This document shows positions 1-11,410 of a DNA stretch of 64,000 nucleotides, piece after piece; position 1 is the stretch's first letter; every line of letters starts with the position of its first letter. The notes under the pieces were generated by a model. That model was not told the origin of the DNA. It saw nothing but the letters and a program-made list of their open reading frames with translations, and did not search any database. A program made the translations under genes and the position numbers. The stretch is from Bromus sterilis (taxonomy: Eukaryota > Streptophyta > Magnoliopsida > Poales > Poaceae), in NCBI GenBank assembly GCA_950022295.1, contig OX465595.1, positions 222,173,770 to 222,237,769 of the forward strand. Reading direction: 5' to 3'.

Positions 1-977
1 AGTTCAAATTTGGATCTGCTTGGGATTCAAATTGAAAACTTCAAACTACTGTGAACTTAGTCCATTGGCTAGGAAATTTCACAACGGTCTCAACGCAACT
101 GGAATCACTCGATTCCGAGTTACGGTTAAAAAGTACTCGCAGAAACGGTACCGCGCGATTTCGGGGTCTATTATGCAAACAGGGGCATATCCGCAAATAA
201 AATAACGTATAAAAACGTGATCGGGTCCCTGTGGGTTTGGATCCAGATCTGGCTGGCGGCTCGGCCGGCGGCGGCGAGGAGGCGGCACGGGGCGGCGCGT
301 ACCGGCGGGCGGCGGCGGCGCTCCGGCGGCGGCGGACGGCGCGGGTCGGGGCGGCGAGGTGCGGATCGGCCGGTGCGGGTACGGGCGGTAACCCTAATCC
401 CCGCGAGTCCGCGGGTTTAAATAACCCGATCCGCGAATTATTATTTTTAAATCCGAATTAAACTCTAATTCGGTCCGCGAAAATAAAAAAACAGAACGGC
501 CCGTTAGGCCCAAAACAAATATAGAAAAATCACGGAAATTAAATTTTTAAATTCCGTCTTCGCCAATATTTTTAAAATAATAAAACTGAATTTTTGGCTT
601 TACCAAAATATTAAATAAAAATAAAAACTTTGCAACTTATTTTTAAATATTTTAAAATACTTTTCTGGTAATTTTAAAAATACCGAAAACTCTGAAAAAT
701 TGATTTAAAAACTTTTCCGGAGCATAGATAAATTCCCAAAATATTTTTAGAAAATATTTATAACTCCAATGTAAATTTAAAAAGTGTCCCAAAAATATTT
801 TAAACTATTTTCCAACAAATTAAAAATGGGGATAAGTCCTTTTATATCCTCTCCAGCGAACTGCCATGTGTTGAAAATTGTTTAAAAATATTTTAAAACT
901 CCAGAAAAATGCAGAAGCAGCATGAGATGCATATGATGATCTATTAACATCCAAATTTAGAAAATTGGGATGTTACA
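1..977 (-). repeat. 3' LTR of the chromovirus, partial
   Basis: The stretch matches 8305-9357 nearly base for base, including the GC-rich block and the AT-rich end. It ends GGGATGTTACA at 977, which is the TGTAACATCCC start of the LTR on the minus strand. A polypurine tract follows immediately, which makes this the 3' LTR. Relative to the other LTR it has several small indels in the GC-rich part (about 240-400). The rest of the LTR is outside the window. Confidence 0.92.
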
Positions 978-995
978 AACCTACGCCCCTTAAGA
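978..995 (-). other. Polypurine tract of the chromovirus
   Basis: On the minus strand the purine-rich run around AAGGGGCGTAGG lies directly upstream of the TGTAACATCCC start of the 3' LTR. This is where second-strand DNA synthesis is primed in LTR retrotransposons. Confidence 0.75.
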
Positions 996-3900
996 TGAAT
1001 CTCGTCCTCGAGATTCGAGCTGGCTAGCAACAAGATGCGGGTGGTCTTGCTTCAGATCTTCTTCACGTTCCCAAGTTGCTTCCTCTTCGGTATGATGATC
1101 CCACTGAACCTTGCATAGCCTGATCGTCTTGGTGCGGGTAACTCTGTCTGCAGTCTCCAGAATCTTCACAGGTTTCTCCTCATAAGTCAGGTCACTCTCC
1201 AACTGAATTGCCTCAAGTGACACTGTATCTCTCAAAGGAATATCTGCCATCTCTGCATGACACTTCTTCAGCTGGGATACGTGAAACACAGCAAGAACTC
1301 CTGACAAAGCTTCTGGCAACTCCAACTGATAAGCTACCTCTCCTCTGCGCTCCAAGATCTTGTAAGGCCCCACAAAACGTGGTGCTAACTTGCCCTTGAT
1401 TCCAAACCTCTTGATTCCGCGAATTGGTGAAACTCTAAGATATGCACGGTCTCCAACCTCATAGGTTACATCCTTGCGCTTACCCTCTGCATAACTCTTC
1501 TGCCTGGACTGTGCTATCTTCAGTCTATCACGGATCAACTTGACTTTATCCTCGGCATCTCTGATCAGGTCAGGTCCAAACAACTGACGCTCTCCTACCT
1601 CATCCCACATCAACGGAGTCCTGCACTTCCTGCCATACAATAACTAGAATGGTGCCATCTGAAGACTAGCCTGGTAACTGTTGTTGTATGAGAACTCAGC
1701 ATACGGTAAGTTGTCATCCCAACTCGAACCATAATCCAACGCACAAGCCCTCAACATATCCTCCAAGATCTGATTGACTCTCTCGGTCTGCCCATCTGTC
1801 TGAGGATGGAACGCTGTACTGAACTCTAGCCTAGTGCCCAAGGTCTCATGCAACTGACGCCAAAACTTCGAAGTAAACTGAGTACCTCTATCAGACACAA
1901 CCTTGCTTGGAACTCCATGCAAACACACGATCCTGGACATATAAATCTTGGCTAGCTTGGCACTGTTATAAGTTGTCTTCACTGGAATGAAGTGAGCAAC
2001 CTTGGTCAAACGATCCACAATCACCCAAATAGAATCATATCCTCACCGAGTCCTAGGTAAACCAGTAATAAAGTCCATACCTATCTGATCCCACTTCCAA
2101 TCTGGTATAGGAAAAGGCTACAACAATCCTTCTGGCTTCTGATGCTCAGCTTTGACTCTTTGGCAAACATCACACAAAGCAATATACTGGGCTATCTCTC
2201 GCTTGAGGCTAGGCCACCAAAATCTCTCACTCAAATCCAAATACATCTTGGTATTTCCGGGATGAATAGAATAAGGTGAACCATGTGCCTCCTAAAGAAT
2301 CAACTTCCTGATCTCTGCATCCTGCGGTACACAAATGCGCTTCTCAAACCAAATGGCTCCATGCTCATCCTTATGGAAACCCTCTACTTTTCCCTTGGTC
2401 ATATTCACTTTTATCTCATCAATTTCTGCATCACCCTTTTGAGCTTCTCTGATTCTTTCCAACAGATTGGGCTTCACCTCCAATGCTGCCACATATCCCT
2501 TAGGAACTATCTCCAACCTGAGATTCTTGAACTGCTCACATAACTCACGTGGCATATCCTCAACATTAGCAACATTGATATGACTCTTACGGCTCAATGC
2601 ATCAGCAACCACATTCGCTTTACCAGGATGATACTGCACATTCAAATCATAATCCTTAATAAGCTCCAGCCATCTACTCTGCCTGAGATTCAAATCCTTC
2701 TGAGTAAAGATATACTTCAAACTCTTATGATCAGTAAAAACATCACAATGATTACCAACAAGATATTGCCTCCATGTTTTCAATGCATGAACAACTGCAG
2801 CTAACTCCAAATCATGTGTAGGATAGTTCTGCTCATGGTTCTTAAGGTGACGCGAAGCATAAGCAACAACTCTACCCCCTTGCATCAAAACACAACCAAG
2901 TCCTTGACGAGATGCATCAAAATATACTTGGAAATCCTTATGTATATCAGGAAAACATAAAACAGGTGCAGGCACTAACCGTTTCTTCAACTCCTGAAAG
3001 CTGGTTTCACATGCCTCACTCCAAACAAACTTATTCTCTTTCTTCAACAGCTCAGTCATTGGTTTTGCAAGCTTGGAGAAATTCTTAATGAACCTCCGAT
3101 AATATCCTGCAAGACCCAAGAAACTGCGAATATCTCCAACTGTCGCGGGTGTTTCCCATTCTGTAACTGTTGAAACCTTGGATGCGTCCATAGCTACTCC
3201 TTCTCCTGACACAACATGTCCAAGGAATCCTACCTCCTTCAACCAAAACTCACACTTGCTGAACTTGGCATACAATTTGTGCTCTCTGAGCTTCTCCAAT
3301 ACCAAACGCAAATGTGCCTCATGCTCTTGCTCATTCTTGGAATACACCAATATATCATCAATGAACACCACAACGAATTTGTCCAAGAACTCCAGAAACA
3401 CCTTGTTCATCATATTCATGAAGTATGAAAGAGCATTAGTCAATCCAAATGACATAACAGTATACTCATACAACCCATACCTTGTAGTAAAAGAAGTCTT
3501 CGGAATATCTTTCTCCCGAATCTTCACTTGATGATAACCAGAACGAAGATCAATCTTAGAGAATACACAAGCTCCCTCCAACTGGTCAAATAGATCATTA
3601 ATCATAGGTAAAGGATACTTGTTCTTGATAGTAACATCATTCAGAGAACGGTAATCAACACACATCCTCTGGGTTCCATCTTTCTTCTCAACAAACAACA
3701 CTGGAGATCCCCAAGGTGACGAGCTTGGGCGAATGAACCCCTTTGCCTGCAACTCTCTGATCTGTTCCTTCAACTCTGCAAGTTCCTTAGCGGGCATCCT
3801 ATACGGTCTCTTAGCAATAGGCCCAGTGCCTGGTATTAAATCAATAAGGAACTCAATCTCCCTATCCGGTGGCATACCTGGCAACTCCTCCGGAAACACA

Positions 3901-4457
3901 TCCGGATACTCCCTCACAACACGCACATAATCCAGGCTACCCCCCTTAAGAGAATTCACCTGAGCGTGCTGATGCTTATACTTGGACACATATCTGATCT
4001 TCTGTCCACTCGGTGTACTGAGAGTGATAGAACGACTGGCACAATCAATAACACCTTGGTACTTGACTAACCAATCCATGCCCAATATAATATCCAAACC
4101 TTGTGACTTCAACACAATCAAATCCGTAGGAAAAACATGCTTCCCTATGGCTAGGCTCAACTAGTAGCATCCCAAACTAGCTGACATCTCCGCTCCCGGT
4201 GAACTTATGAGCATAGAAGACTTAAGAACTACGGTAGGTAACTCATGCTTATCCACAAATACCCTCGATATGAAAGAATGCGATGCACCAGAATCAAAAA
4301 GAACAAGTGCGGGTACTGAATTGATAAAGAACTTACCAATCACAGCATCATGCTCCTCATATATCTCCTCCACGTTGACATGGTTCACATGCCCCCTTGT
4401 TGAAAGGATTGGGCTTGACGACTCCATTCCCATTGGACTCCGGGCAGTCTGTGGCAT
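990..4457 (-). pseudogene. pol: Chromovirus pol: protease, RT, RNase H, integrase, chromodomain (decayed)
   Basis: One reading frame can be followed from about 4457 to 990. Protease shows FDSGASHSF near 4300. Reverse transcriptase (about 3900-3200) shows the FIDDILVYS catalytic box. RNase H follows, with FDASRQGLG, HDLELAAVV and FTDHKSLKY. Integrase has a zinc-binding part near 2230-2150 and a core at 2024-1644 with SDRGTQF and the glutamate in a TERVNQ context. The last 60 or so residues form a chromodomain-like module ending in a VQW...ATWE pattern, which in chromoviruses binds histone marks and guides integration. In-frame stops break the frame near 4161, 2289, 2115, 2040 and 1641, and the gag-protease junction has a frameshift close to 4420. 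The product would copy and integrate the element if intact. Confidence 0.9.
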
Positions 4458-5508
4458 AATGTCCCATGTTCTTGCACCTGAAACACTAGATGTGACTCAA
4501 GTCCTTTGGTGCATGTCCATTCTGACGGTTGTTTCCATTTCCTCCATTGGTTCCATTGCTTCTCCCATTCCCATTTTTCCTTCCATTTCCATTGCCATTT
4601 CCATTGCCATTGCCATTCTTGTTCCCATTGTGGTGGTTGTGTCCATTATGGTTGTGACCATTTCCACCATGATGGTTGTGTCCTCCACTGTGAACATGTC
4701 CATTCCCACAATTGTGGTTATGTCCATGGTTATGTACTCCATTGCCAGCATAGGAATTGCGTGGCTTCTGATGCGGTCCAGAGTTATACTTGCCACCATT
4801 GTTGTTGTTGTACTTCCTCTTGCGGTTCTCAATGGCTTGCTGCTTGCTGCTTGCCTTCCAACACAATAGCTTTTTCTATGAGCGCCTGGCAGTTAGCAAA
4901 AGTAGCCACTGTCAACTGGACTCCCAACTCATCACTCAGCCCCTCCAAGAACTTCTCCTGCCTAGCAGCATCATTCCTTACATCATCTGGAGCATATCTG
5001 GCAAGCTTGTTGAACACCTCAACATACTCGGCACTGAATGGCCTCCCTGAAGCAAACTGCGAAACTCCTTCTTCTTCAAGCTCATGGCGCCCGCTGAAAC
5101 ATGTGCGGCGCGAAAGGCAGACTGGAACTGCGCCCAAGTGATGGTGTCGATGGGATAAGTCAGCAAGTAGTTGTCCCACCAAGCAGCGGCAGGACCCTCC
5201 AGCAAATGTGAGGAAAACCTCACCCTCTCTGCCTCAGTGCAGCGAACTGTCTCCATATTCCGGCCCACTGAACGAAGCCAGTCATCCGCCACTATGGGCT
5301 CAAGAGTGCTAGAGAACCTCTGAGGATTCAACCTCAGGAACCTTGCAAGGGTGTCCACAGGTGGTGGTGGTGGCGCATTGTTGTTGGTGCCCATGTTCTG
5401 GGTGAGCAACTGGATCAACTAAGCTTGTCCCTGAAGTAGCTGCTGCATCTAAGCTGACACTCCATTGTTTTTGTTCTCATTCCCCATGGGATCACGTCTC
5501 GGCGGCAT
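4440..5508 (-). pseudogene. gag: Chromovirus gag with His/Asn/Gly-rich spacer and zinc knuckle (decayed)
   Basis: The start at 5508 reads MPPRRDP, typical of this clade. Capsid-type sequence follows, including RFLRLNPQRFSS, DDWLRSVGRNME and a GPAAAWWDNYL box. Stops interrupt it near 5436 and 5412, and a frameshift near 5075 moves the continuation into another frame (5070-4829, FSAEYVEVFNKLARYAPDD). A third segment (4866-4489) is an unusual run of His, Asn and Gly. It ends in a stop at 4486-4488, followed in frame by a CCHC zinc knuckle, CFRCKNMGHYATDC, at 4485-4444. Gag would form the virus-like particle and bind the RNA. The homology is clear, but the gene is broken in at least four places. 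Confidence 0.88.
4540..4780 (-). repeat. Hexamer-type repeats coding for Gly-Asn and His-Asn runs in gag
   Basis: The plus strand shows repeated CCATTG/CCATTT units at about 4545-4620 and GTG/TTGTGG-type units at 4625-4740. In the gag frame they give alternating Gly-Asn and His-Asn. The tract lies between the capsid part and the zinc knuckle. Confidence 0.8.
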
Positions 5509-5883
5509 CTGTTGGGAAAGAATAGGTAAGTTGTAGACAGAAAGTAGCTAGGGAAATATACTCCTACCCATTGCTTATTATGATCATGACAAGCATTATA
5601 TATACAATACATATATCACCAATCAACTTCACCAAACAATATCACCATAGCATCAAACATATAACAATCATCAACCAATGCACTCATACGTAAAACCATC
5701 AAATATCACACCATATAGTTTAGAATATATTTTATAACTGATATAAGATCCTCAAAACAACCACGGGTAATATAAGATCCTCAACACAACCACGAATAAC
5801 ATAAGAGTATATCAAGCAACCTAGTATTTCCACACCGAATAAGTCGACATGGTCAAATACGCTAACACGATAACGATTGCCAA
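5509..5883 (-). other. Non-coding spacer between leader ORF and gag
   Basis: AT-rich, with no open frame of note. It contains a short direct repeat, TATAAGATCCTCAA, at about 5741 and 5771, and otherwise nothing I recognise. In the element it would be the leader immediately upstream of the gag start at 5508. Confidence 0.6.
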
Positions 5884-6606
5884 CTAATAGCCAGTGAAGA
5901 AATTCTTAATGCTGTCTTTGATAAACAGCATGCGGTATTCGCGCCCGCTAATGCGGTTGCGCCTTTTGGGACTCGGCTCCTCTTCTTTTGCCGAGGTATC
6001 TACTTCTGGCTCCTCTTCTGGTTCTTCAATTGCATTGGCCTTCATCTTCCCCTTCAGCCTTGTTATCTCTGCTTGCATCTCCAACTTCTCCTTCTTCAAC
6101 TTGTTGTTGTCCCTCTTGAGCCTGGTGTTCTTCTGCTGCAACTCAATAATGGTGTAGAGGTCTGTCTGAGTGCACTTCTCCAGGCAATGGATGTGCTTCT
6201 TCAGGCTTTGGATGATGTAGCTGGTTGTACCTGGCCAAATGGCCCCAGGCACATACCTGAACCTCTTTGGTATTATGTTCCCCGATGGAAGAACCTTAGC
6301 CATCTTCGCGTACACCGTACCCTTTAGCCGGGCGACATACGTCTCCATAATGCGTCCAAGATCTATATGAGCGGCCATGCGCACACACCACTCCTTCTCC
6401 TGGGCATGCACCTCGAATGACTCCGTGATCACCCTTTCCTCATTCTCCATGCTTCCGAGGATGAAAGACTCCACTTGACAGTAGTCATCATCTCACCTGG
6501 TCTCCATGATGTCCGGCTGAAAGACCGGCGCGTACAAGTTCAGGTAGTGGCAAATCCCCCTGAGCTCAGGTCCAAATGCCAAAGCGCGGTATGAAAAAGT
6601 GGTCAT
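5884..6606 (-). pseudogene. Unrecognised leader ORF with coiled coil, upstream of gag
   Basis: The frame starts at ATG 6606 (MTTFSYRALAFGPEL) and runs about 240 codons to the stop at 5884. A single in-frame TGA at 6493-6495 follows METR. The N-terminal half has a CHYLNLYAPVFQP stretch. From about 6190 to 6020 the protein is rich in Leu, Lys and Glu with heptad-like spacing (LQQKNTRLKRDNNKLKKEKL), a likely coiled coil. An acidic segment (EEPEEEPEVD) and a basic SPKRRNR segment follow. I do not recognise a family. Its position between PBS and gag is unusual for a simple Gypsy element; a structural or RNA-binding helper role is possible but not shown. Only one nonsense change in 240 codons, beside a badly broken gag, suggests it was a real gene of the element. 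Confidence 0.6.
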
Positions 6607-6760
6607 CTATAATCAAGAGAGGTAAGGCAAGATTAGAACAGGTATGAATACGAGATAGAGAAGGTAAGTAAGTACAAGACAGAGTGATATAAAGTAATAT
6701 TTTTATTCCTATGGCTTTTCTAGTCCATTTTCTAGGGTCACGTCCTACAGTCAACACACT
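6607..6760 (-). other. 5' untranslated leader of the chromovirus
   Basis: Short stretch between the PBS and the leader ORF. No further motif seen. Confidence 0.6.
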
Positions 6761-6772
6761 GCTCTGATACCA
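6761..6772 (-). other. Primer-binding site, initiator-Met tRNA
   Basis: The minus strand reads TGGTATCAGAGC, the complement of the initiator methionine tRNA 3' end. It lies two bases downstream of the 5' LTR end (TTACA). This fixes the element as minus-strand and 6775-9357 as the 5' LTR. Confidence 0.95.
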
Positions 6773-6774
6773 TC

Positions 6775-9357
6775 TGTAACGACCCAATTCACACCGAATT
6801 GAAATCTCTGTGCTCAAGTGTCAGTCCCTGGATCGAACTCGCTAGCACACACAGTATTATAGATGTATATCAAAGTACAAGTGCATCATTATTACAATGT
6901 ATGATCCAGAGTAAAATAAATAACAAGTTGCATAGCTCAAGGCTAGCTTATTCAATATAAATATAGCGGAAGCAAAAACAAGTAACGTGGAGTCCCATCA
7001 ACAGCCACATGCGAACATGCTGAGTGTAGACTCGCAACCCCTAAACGCACCTTACTGATCATCTGAAAAACCTGCAACACCGAAGGTTACAGCCCTACAA
7101 CCAGTCAGTACATCTGATTTGTACGGCAAGTGACACGGAAAAGTTTATATAAAGGACCTACAACTACATGCAAGGTAAGTCAAAGGAAAGGCTTAAGGTT
7201 TAGTTTTGCAGAAAGCCAATTTTGTCCTGAACTAAACTAGTCAAAGTTTTAAGTTGAATTCTACCTGAAACACACAGCAACCCATGCTAGTCTTTCCCAC
7301 CAAATTTATTATTAAGTGTTCATCTGTCAAGATCATCCAACAACATCACTGACTAGTTGCTGAAAGTTCATCTGTAACCGTGGACACGGCTAATCATGAT
7401 CAGTTTATACGCTCTGCAGAGGTTGTACATGTTCCCCACTGGACTCAACCCGAAGATTGAGACAAAGACTTTCCGAAGAGGTTGCCTCCACCCTTTGGTA
7501 GCCGGTACACGTAACACACATCTACATCAGCTAGCTACCAGGGCCAGGTTCCCCACAACGTACTCGTGCTAAGACAGAGCCCATATAGCCGGTGGCTGTA
7601 CACGGAAGCTACTAGTAATATTGCATGTCTGATCTTTTTGAGCCTGGCCGGCACCCACTGCGTTCAGAGGGTAGAGACCATGTCGCACCCGGTTCACCAC
7701 CATAACAACCATTGGGTGCATTTAACCCCGGCACTGTCCTTAGACAAGGCACAACCACCGGGATGCAACCCGCCCGTCCAGAAGTGATTTCTATTTATTA
7801 TATAGTTGCTACACAATTTATTAAAATAGCTCACATGCACTCCATGAATTCTCACAACCCAAACCACGTCTACAAAGAATAGCAATAAAGTAACAACACG
7901 GCTAGGTTGATCTACAGTAGACAAGTCAAGACATGTGGCTATCCTAACTGGTTTTGCAGCAACAGTAAAGTAAACTACCTATCATGCAATAGGGTGATAT
8001 TCCTTAACATAATGCATATAGAAAATATAGGTATGAGTATGGTCAAAGCATCACTTTCCTTCTTGCTGGTCCTGACGGTCACAATCCTCACAATACGAGG
8101 CGGCACACTCCCGACAATCTATACGAGCAAAGAGAGCACCAATCAACATATATTCAATACAATTATGCACAAACAGTAATAAACATTCAAAGAACAGTAG
8201 CAAAACTTTCCTAACAGTAGCTAAACTTAAAGTACTTGTCAAAATAAAACCAACGCAAAAAGAAACGGCGCAAACGGGCGCACCGGTAAAAAGTTACGGC
8301 CGCCGGAAGTTCAAATTTGGATCTTCTTGGGATTCAAATTTGAAAACTTCACACTACTGTAAAACTTAGTCCATTGGCTAAGAAATTTCACCACGGTCGC
8401 AACGCAACTGGAATCACTCGATTCCAAGTTACGGTTAACAAGTACTCGCGAAAACGGTACCGCAAGATTTCGGGGTCTATTCTGCAAACAGGGACATATC
8501 TGCAAATAAAAGAACGTATAAAAACGCGATCGGGTCCCTGCGGGTTTGGATCCAGATCTGGCCGGCGGCGGCCAGCGGCCGGCGCGGCGGCGCGACACGC
8601 GGCGATGGGCGGCGGGGAGGAGGCGGCACGGGGCGGCGCGTACCGGCGGGCGGCGGCGGTCGTCGGACGGCGCGACGGCGACGGGACAGCGGCAGCGGTC
8701 GGCGGCGCTTTGACGGTGGCGGACGGCGCGGGTCGGGCGGCGCTGTGCGGGTCGGGCGGCGCGGGTACGGGCGGAAACCCTAATCCCCGCGGGTCTGCGA
8801 GTTTAAATAACCCGATTCACGATTTTCTTTAAATCCGAATTAAACTCTAATTCTGTCCGCGAAAATAAAAAAACAAAACGGCCCGTTAGGCCCAAAACAA
8901 ATATAGAAAAATCACGGAAATTTATTTTTAAATTCCGTCTTCGCCAATATTTTTAAAATAATAAAACTGAATTTTTGGCTTTACCAAAATATGAAATAAA
9001 AATAAAAACTTTGCAACTTATTTTTAAATATTTTAAATACTTTTCTGGCATTTTATAAAATACCGAAAAACTCCGAAAAATGATTTAAAAACTTTTTCGG
9101 AGCATAGATAAATTCCCAAAATATTTTTAGAAAATATTTATAACTCCAAAGTAAATTTAAAAAGTCTCCCAAAAATATTTTAAACTATTTTCCAACAAAT
9201 TAAAAATGGGGATAAGTCCTTTTATATCCTCTCCAGCGAACTGCCATGTGTTGAAAAATGTTTAAAAATATTTTAAAACTCCAGAAAAATGCAGAAGCAG
9301 CATGAGATGCATATGATTATCTATTAACATCCGAATTTAGAAAATTGGGATGTTACA
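6775..9357 (-). repeat. 5' LTR of the chromovirus (2583 bp)
   Basis: On the plus strand the LTR begins TGTAACGACCC at 6775 and ends GGGATGTTACA at 9357, so both ends carry the TGTAAC/GTTACA inverted repeat. The GC-rich block (about 8540-8790) and the AT-rich block (8820-9340) match 1-977. Short open frames inside it are not supported as genes. A segment at 7375-7430 (CGTGGACACGGCT, then CTGCAGAGGTTGTAC) resembles a segment seen in other Gypsy LTRs of this window. Confidence 0.92.
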
Positions 9358-9388
9358 ACCTAACGCATGCACATAATCCTTGGACCAC

Positions 9389-10778
9389 CTACCTTGAGAA
9401 ATATTCGTACCCGGGATAGTCAGGCACCATCGTCATCACCGCGACTTTCATTGGGAAATATTCTTTTGCGTCGGCGTCCCATGTATTGACTCCGTCTTTC
9501 CATAACGTTTCTAGCTCCTCTTTCAACAGCTGCAGATATAGATTGAGGTCCGTACCTGGTTGTTTCGGCCCTTGAACTAACATACGCATACAAACACGGG
9601 CCAGGTACTTTTTCTTCATGCACTTCTAGGTGGGAAGGTTGTATATGCATACAAACACGGGCCAGGTACTGTGTGCTGCTCTGGCTGCCAAACGGATTGA
9701 CTCCATCGGCTCTCACACCAATCCTAAGGTTCCTTGGTTCTTCCCCAAAATCTGGGTATTCGAGGTCCAACGCAGTCCATTGGCTACCATCTGAAGGGTG
9801 CCTCAGCATGTCATCCTTTTCCGGATCCGGGTTCAGGTCATCCTCTTTTAGCTTCTTTCTATCTGCGTGCCAGGTCATGAGCTTTGCTTCCTCGGGATCT
9901 ACGAAATACCTCTGCAAACGAGGAGTGATCGGAAAGTACCATACCACTTTTCTAGGAACTTTCTTCCCTCTCTTGTATCGACTAACACCGCACACCGAGC
10001 ATGTGGTTTTCTCTTTGTCCTCACCCCGATAGATCATGCAATCATTTATGAAGACGTGATATTTAACGTGCGGAAGATCGAGAGGGCACAAGATTTTCTT
10101 GGCCTCAGCGATACTAGTTGGACACGTGTTTCCCTTCGGAAGACGATCGTGCCAGGATGCCATGTTATCATTGAAGCTTTCATCGGTCCATTTGTGTTTT
10201 TCCTTCATCTCCATAGCCCAAACTGTTACATTCAAGCGGGTATCCCCGTCGTTGCATCCTTCATAAAACTTCGTAACCGCGTCTTTCTCGAGTTGCGCCA
10301 TCTTGGCTTTCTCTCTAGCTGCACCTCTTGCGTTCAACGCCTCTTTGAAAAGCAGCTCTTGAACATGAGGGTCCCGCACCCAGCTTGAATCCTGATCATG
10401 TCCGACATCTTGATCTTCATGTCCGCCATCTTGATCTACATGATCCGCTTCGGCATCTTCTTCATGATCATGTACGGGATTCTCTTCGTCTTCTCGCCCG
10501 CCACTGTTGTCTGGTTGCCCTTCCTCATTTACTGGCGCCCCACCATTGACATCCTCCTCCTCACCAAATTCATCACTTATCCATCGTGTGTAGCCATCCA
10601 TCAAACCATTACGCTTCAGGTGTCTTTGCAATATTCCGGAATCAGGCTCGGTCACGCACTGCAGTTTGCATCTCCGACACGGACATTTTATATCCGACCT
10701 ATTATTCCTTAGCATGTCATTTGTCGCACATTGCATCCACCTAGCCACGGTGATATCGCTCAACATCTCGTGGACCAT
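9389..10778 (-). pseudogene. TNP2-type CACTA transposase, N-terminal part, disrupted
   Basis: The frame from 10778 has an N-terminal transposase-associated region with a CPCRRCK cysteine cluster (about residues 30-40) and HLKRNGLMDGYTRW. A long acidic linker follows, then the start of the transposase domain with SIAEAKKILCPLDLPH, CSVCGVSRYKR, WHADRKK and GVNPFGSQSS. This order is typical of En/Spm TNP2. Near 9660-9600 the frame shifts. The continuation in another frame (9619-9389) carries LYLQLLKEELETLW and ends FSR at a GTAGGT that could be a splice donor. The enzyme would cut at the CACTA ends. The chromovirus insertion removes the rest of the gene from its promoter side. The start at 10778 may follow an upstream intron. 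Confidence 0.87.
9588..9670 (-). repeat. Short direct duplication inside the transposase
   Basis: The 21-base string CATACAAACACGGGCCAGGTACT-like sequence occurs at about 9588-9610 and again at 9648-9670. It brackets a stretch coding for NLPT-like residues of the TNP2 core. It appears to have replaced local sequence and contributes to the frame break. Confidence 0.7.
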
Positions 10779-10953
10779 GGTCGATCACCTACGTGCACAG
10801 AGAGAGCAACACAATTATATATCACAGTCGTCGCCGAAAAATTCGGCATGACCTTCCCTAATAATGCATGGGAGCATGCGGAGAGTGCGCCAGAAATTTG
10901 CCGAAACGGAAATGAATCGACATTTCGGCAAAACATTGGCCACTCAAGATTCA
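10779..10953 (-). other. 5' region of the transposase gene, non-coding or small exon
   Basis: No clear coding sequence. It holds short inverted CCGAAA/TTTCGGC motifs at 10838-10935. An upstream exon is possible but not demonstrated. Confidence 0.4.
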
Positions 10954-11172
10954 CATATACATCAAACCACCATAAGCTTCACATATACATCAAACCACCA
11001 CAAGCTTCACATATACACTTCACATATACATCAAAACCACCACAAGCTTCACATATACACTTCACATATATATCAAACCACCACAAGCTTCACATATACA
11101 CTTCACATATACATCAAACCACCACAAGCTTCACATATACATCAAACCCAAGCTTCACATATACAACAAACC
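10954..11172. repeat. Minisatellite, AAGCTTCACATATACA type
   Basis: Tandem units built from CACATATACATCAAACCAC and CAAGCTT, with two lengths of about 28 and 41 bp. The longer unit carries an extra CACATATACACTT. About seven units are visible, somewhat degenerate at both ends. It lies in the 5' non-coding part of the CACTA element. Confidence 0.9.
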
Positions 11173-11410
11173 CCAAGCTAATAAAGGCAAGTATATGGGT
11201 CATAAATGGAAGAAAATAGTTTAGGAGGAGGTCCACTTCAATATGAAACAAAATAGATTTAATGCCAAGTATGGATGGATAAATGGAAGAAATGAGCTGG
11301 GGAGGAGGAGAAAACCGAATAGATCTAGGGTGAGAAGAGTGGATCTAGTTTGAGAATTGTGTGGAGTGAATGAGAGGTGGTAGGTGGGGTGGAGTAGATA
11401 AGGGAAGCTC
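11173..11410 (-). other. Non-coding 5' region of the CACTA element
   Basis: Purine-rich stretch (GGAAGAAAT, GGAGGAGGAG) between the minisatellite and the subterminal repeats. No gene seen. Confidence 0.5.

Larger units (their letters stand above)
1..9357 (-). mobile_element. Chromovirus-type Gypsy LTR retrotransposon (3' LTR cut by window edge)
   Basis: Read on the minus strand, the order is 5' LTR (6775-9357), initiator-Met PBS, leader ORF, gag, protease-RT-RNase H-integrase-chromodomain, PPT and 3' LTR (1-977, incomplete). The two LTRs share recognisable sequence along the whole visible part. The chromodomain after the integrase places it with plant chromoviruses, probably the Tekay/Del lineage; the exact family is not assigned. 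The element stands in the transposase gene of a CACTA transposon, whose sequence resumes at 9358. The first five flanking bases are ACCTA, but the matching target duplication would lie left of the window. All coding parts carry nonsense or frameshift changes, so this copy is not autonomous. Confidence 0.9.

Noticed and set aside
4207..4869. 220-codon plus-strand frame and an overlapping 211-codon Cys/His-rich frame
   Set aside because: They are antisense shadows of the repetitive gag spacer; the gag frame with its zinc knuckle explains the sequence.
10954..11172. CRISPR-like repeat array
   Set aside because: The units are directly tandem with no unique spacers, in a plant transposon; it is a minisatellite.
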